Assembly: GCA_934746515.1 (NCBI GenBank)
Contig: CAKVFH010000019.1
Coordinates: 1 to 15,549, forward strand
From: an uncultured Clostridia bacterium
GTDB lineage: Bacteria > Bacillota > Clostridia > Christensenellales > UBA1242
Reading direction: 5' to 3'
DNA length: 15,549 nucleotides
Shown here: in pieces, positions 14,698-15,549 of the stretch
Position numbering within the stretch: position 1 is the stretch's first letter
Layout of the letters: the number at the start of each line of letters is the position of its first letter
Notes under the pieces: generated by a model
The model's database searches: none
What the model saw: the letters and a program-made list of their open reading frames with translations, nothing else
What the model was told of the DNA's origin: nothing
Position numbers and translations under genes: made by a program

Positions 14698-14826
14698 GTT
14701 TAAAAAAATCAAACAGCCCCACAATAATAACAATTTTTCATTATAACAATCAAACTTTTCATCATCGCAATAAAACTCACCCACCCCGTTTTAATTTAGA
14801 AGCTTAATTAAAAACGCACGAATAAT

Positions 14827-14855
14827 TTGACAATTTAATCATAAAAATTTATATT
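14827..14855 (+). promoter_or_regulatory. Promoter of tRNA-Arg
   Basis: TTGACA (14827-14832), 17-base spacer, TATATT (14850-14855). The expected start near 14862 is about 17 bases before the tRNA. The preceding 14698-14826 is AT-rich and I see nothing in it. Confidence 0.8.
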
Positions 14856-14878
14856 GAATGTGCTTAGAAACAACACAT

Positions 14879-14955
14879 GCTCCATTAGCTCAACTGGATA
14901 GAGTGCCCGGCTTCGAACCGGTAGGTTATGGGTTCAAATCCTATATGGAGCACCA
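14879..14955 (+). tRNA. tRNA-Arg (anticodon TCG), CCA encoded
   Basis: The cloverleaf folds as follows: acceptor GCTCCAT/ATGGAGC (7 bp), D stem GCTC/GAGT, anticodon loop CTTCGAA with anticodon TCG, T stem ATGGG/CCTAT with T loop TTCAAAT, discriminator A and an encoded CCA at 14953-14955. The outermost anticodon-stem pair (27-43) is C-T, a mismatch; the other four pairs are good. It reads CGA and perhaps other CGN codons. Copies of its last 21 bases recur downstream. The anticodon call is secure; the mismatch deserves a check against raw reads. Confidence 0.93.
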
Positions 14956-15304
14956 ATTTTATTATTATACGCGACGGTTCTAGTCAATTCATTCACCCAT
15001 AACCTTAACAATTTTTCTCTAAAAAATTGTTTGGTTATTCGTGACGCTCGTTTCCGCAAACCTTGTTTGCTTCTCTCGCTATTCCGTCGCTCCGCTCCTT
15101 ACAAATCCTATATGGAGCACCAATTTTTATTATTTTACGCGACGGTTCTTATCATTTCTATTACCCATAACCTTAACAATTTTTCTCTAAAAAATTGTTT
15201 GGTTATTCGTGACGCTCGTTTTCGCAAACTTTGTTTGCTTCTCTCGCTATTCCGTCGCTCCGCTCCTTACAAATCCTGTATGGAGCACCAATTTTATTAT
15301 TTTA
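14935..15304 (+). repeat. Tandem tRNA-end repeat: two ~167-bp units plus a third truncated tRNA end
   Basis: The last 21 bases of tRNA-Arg (14935-14955) recur at 15102-15122 (exact) and 15270-15290 (one A-to-G change). Between them lie two units, 14935-15101 (167 bp) and 15102-15269 (168 bp), about 93% identical. Each unit has an inverted pair GCGACGG/CCGTCGC (14971-14977 with 15084-15090; 15139-15145 with 15252-15258). Each also has a long AT-rich hairpin with ATAACC/GGTTAT arms (14999-15038; 15167-15206) and a perfect GCAAAC/GTTTGC hairpin (15056-15070; 15224-15238). The one base change in the small hairpin falls in its loop. The third copy ends in the RBS region of the next gene. There is no protein-coding gene in it. 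Confidence 0.93.
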
Positions 15305-15316
15305 AGGAGTGAATTT

Positions 15317-15549
15317 ATGGAATTTAAAACAAACTGCATTTACAAACATTTTAAGGGTGACTTATATTTTGTTGAAGATGTTGTCACCCACAGCGAAACT
15401 GGCGAAAAACTTGTGCTTTATCGAGCTCTTTATGGCGACTGCAAAAGATATGTTAGACCTTACGATATGTTCGTCAGCAAGGTTGACAAGATTAAATATC
15501 CAGATGTAAAGCAAGAATATCGTTTTGAACCAGCAAACATTGAAAGTGT
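15317..15549 (+). CDS. DUF1653 domain protein (incomplete at the right edge)
   Basis: 77 complete codons are visible and the frame is still open at the window end. The sequence matches the small DUF1653 family: YKHFKGDLYFVEDVVTHSETGE near the N-terminus, LVLYRALYGD, RYVRPYDMF, and YPDVKQEYRFE. The family is mainly beta and its function is unknown; single-domain members are about 70-90 residues, so only a little may be missing. AAGGAG precedes the ATG at 15317 at good spacing. It starts 13 bp after the last tRNA-end repeat. I see no promoter of its own and no strong terminator after the tRNA, so it may be transcribed from the tRNA-Arg promoter through the repeats. Confidence 0.93.
   Translation, partial: MEFKTNCIYKHFKGDLYFVEDVVTHSETGEKLVLYRALYGDCKRYVRPYDMFVSKVDKIKYPDVKQEYRFEPANIES

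Noticed and set aside
14119..14703. Long +2 frame overlapping the 199-residue protein
   Set aside because: Leu/Lys/Gln-rich shadow translation, runs through the terminator, and lacks the ribosome site of the main frame.
14935..15304. CRISPR array
   Set aside because: Only two full units of about 167 bp, with the whole unit conserved rather than short repeats with unique spacers; no cas genes.
15031..15312. Plus-strand frame of 93 codons across the repeat units, with a repeated peptide
   Set aside because: The peptide repeat simply reflects the DNA repeat; no ribosome site, and it runs through hairpins and tRNA-end copies.
15309..15509. Plus-strand frame of 66 codons overlapping the DUF1653 gene
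   Set aside because: It is out of frame with the clear DUF1653 sequence, which has a good ribosome site and stays open to the window edge.

Overview
The window looks like a chromosomal segment of an AT-rich, low-GC Gram-positive (Bacillota, probably Clostridia-like) bacterium. The evidence is the partial 16S rRNA, strong AGGAGG-type ribosome-binding sites, many TTGACA/TATAAT-type promoters, an L10 leader upstream of rplJ, a SEC-C methionine aminopeptidase and single-domain DUF families typical of Firmicutes. I cannot name a genus by reading alone. The reading frames use the standard code, with TGA not read as Trp.

Layout, left to right. 1-774 is the 5' half of a 16S rRNA gene on the minus strand, running off the left edge. 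Behind it are an AT-rich leader and two tandem rrn promoters. 1311-5739 is a minus-strand operon: a zinc-ribbon/TM2 membrane protein, mnmA (tRNA 2-thiouridylase), trpS (Trp-tRNA synthetase) and a cysteine-cluster protein of unknown function. 5872-7254 is a single unknown alpha-helical protein with its own promoter and terminator. 7355-8735 is a two-gene operon: a coiled-coil protein with a central hydrophobic segment and a small DUF1292-like protein. 8862-10950 holds two glycolytic genes transcribed divergently: gap (minus) and a class II fba (plus). 11029-11622 is an unknown protein and 11712-12575 is map with an N-terminal SEC-C motif. 12706-13627 is rplJ-rplL behind an L10 leader/attenuator. 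14067-14666 is an unknown protein with two plus-strand promoters. 14879-14955 is tRNA-Arg(TCG), followed by two near-identical tandem units of about 167 bp that each end in a copy of the tRNA 3' end. 15317 to the right edge is a DUF1653 protein, incomplete.

Most named genes serve translation (16S, tRNA-Arg, trpS, mnmA, map, rplJ, rplL) or glycolysis (gap, fba), so this is mainly a housekeeping region. The least ordinary part is 14935-15304: a duplicated, highly structured element bounded by copies of the tRNA-Arg 3' end, as expected for site-specific insertion at a tRNA or for amplification of a tRNA-end-linked repeat. No integrase, transposase, CRISPR array or defence gene is visible. The genes of unknown function (1311, 5872, 7650, 11029, 14067) could not be assigned from sequence reading.
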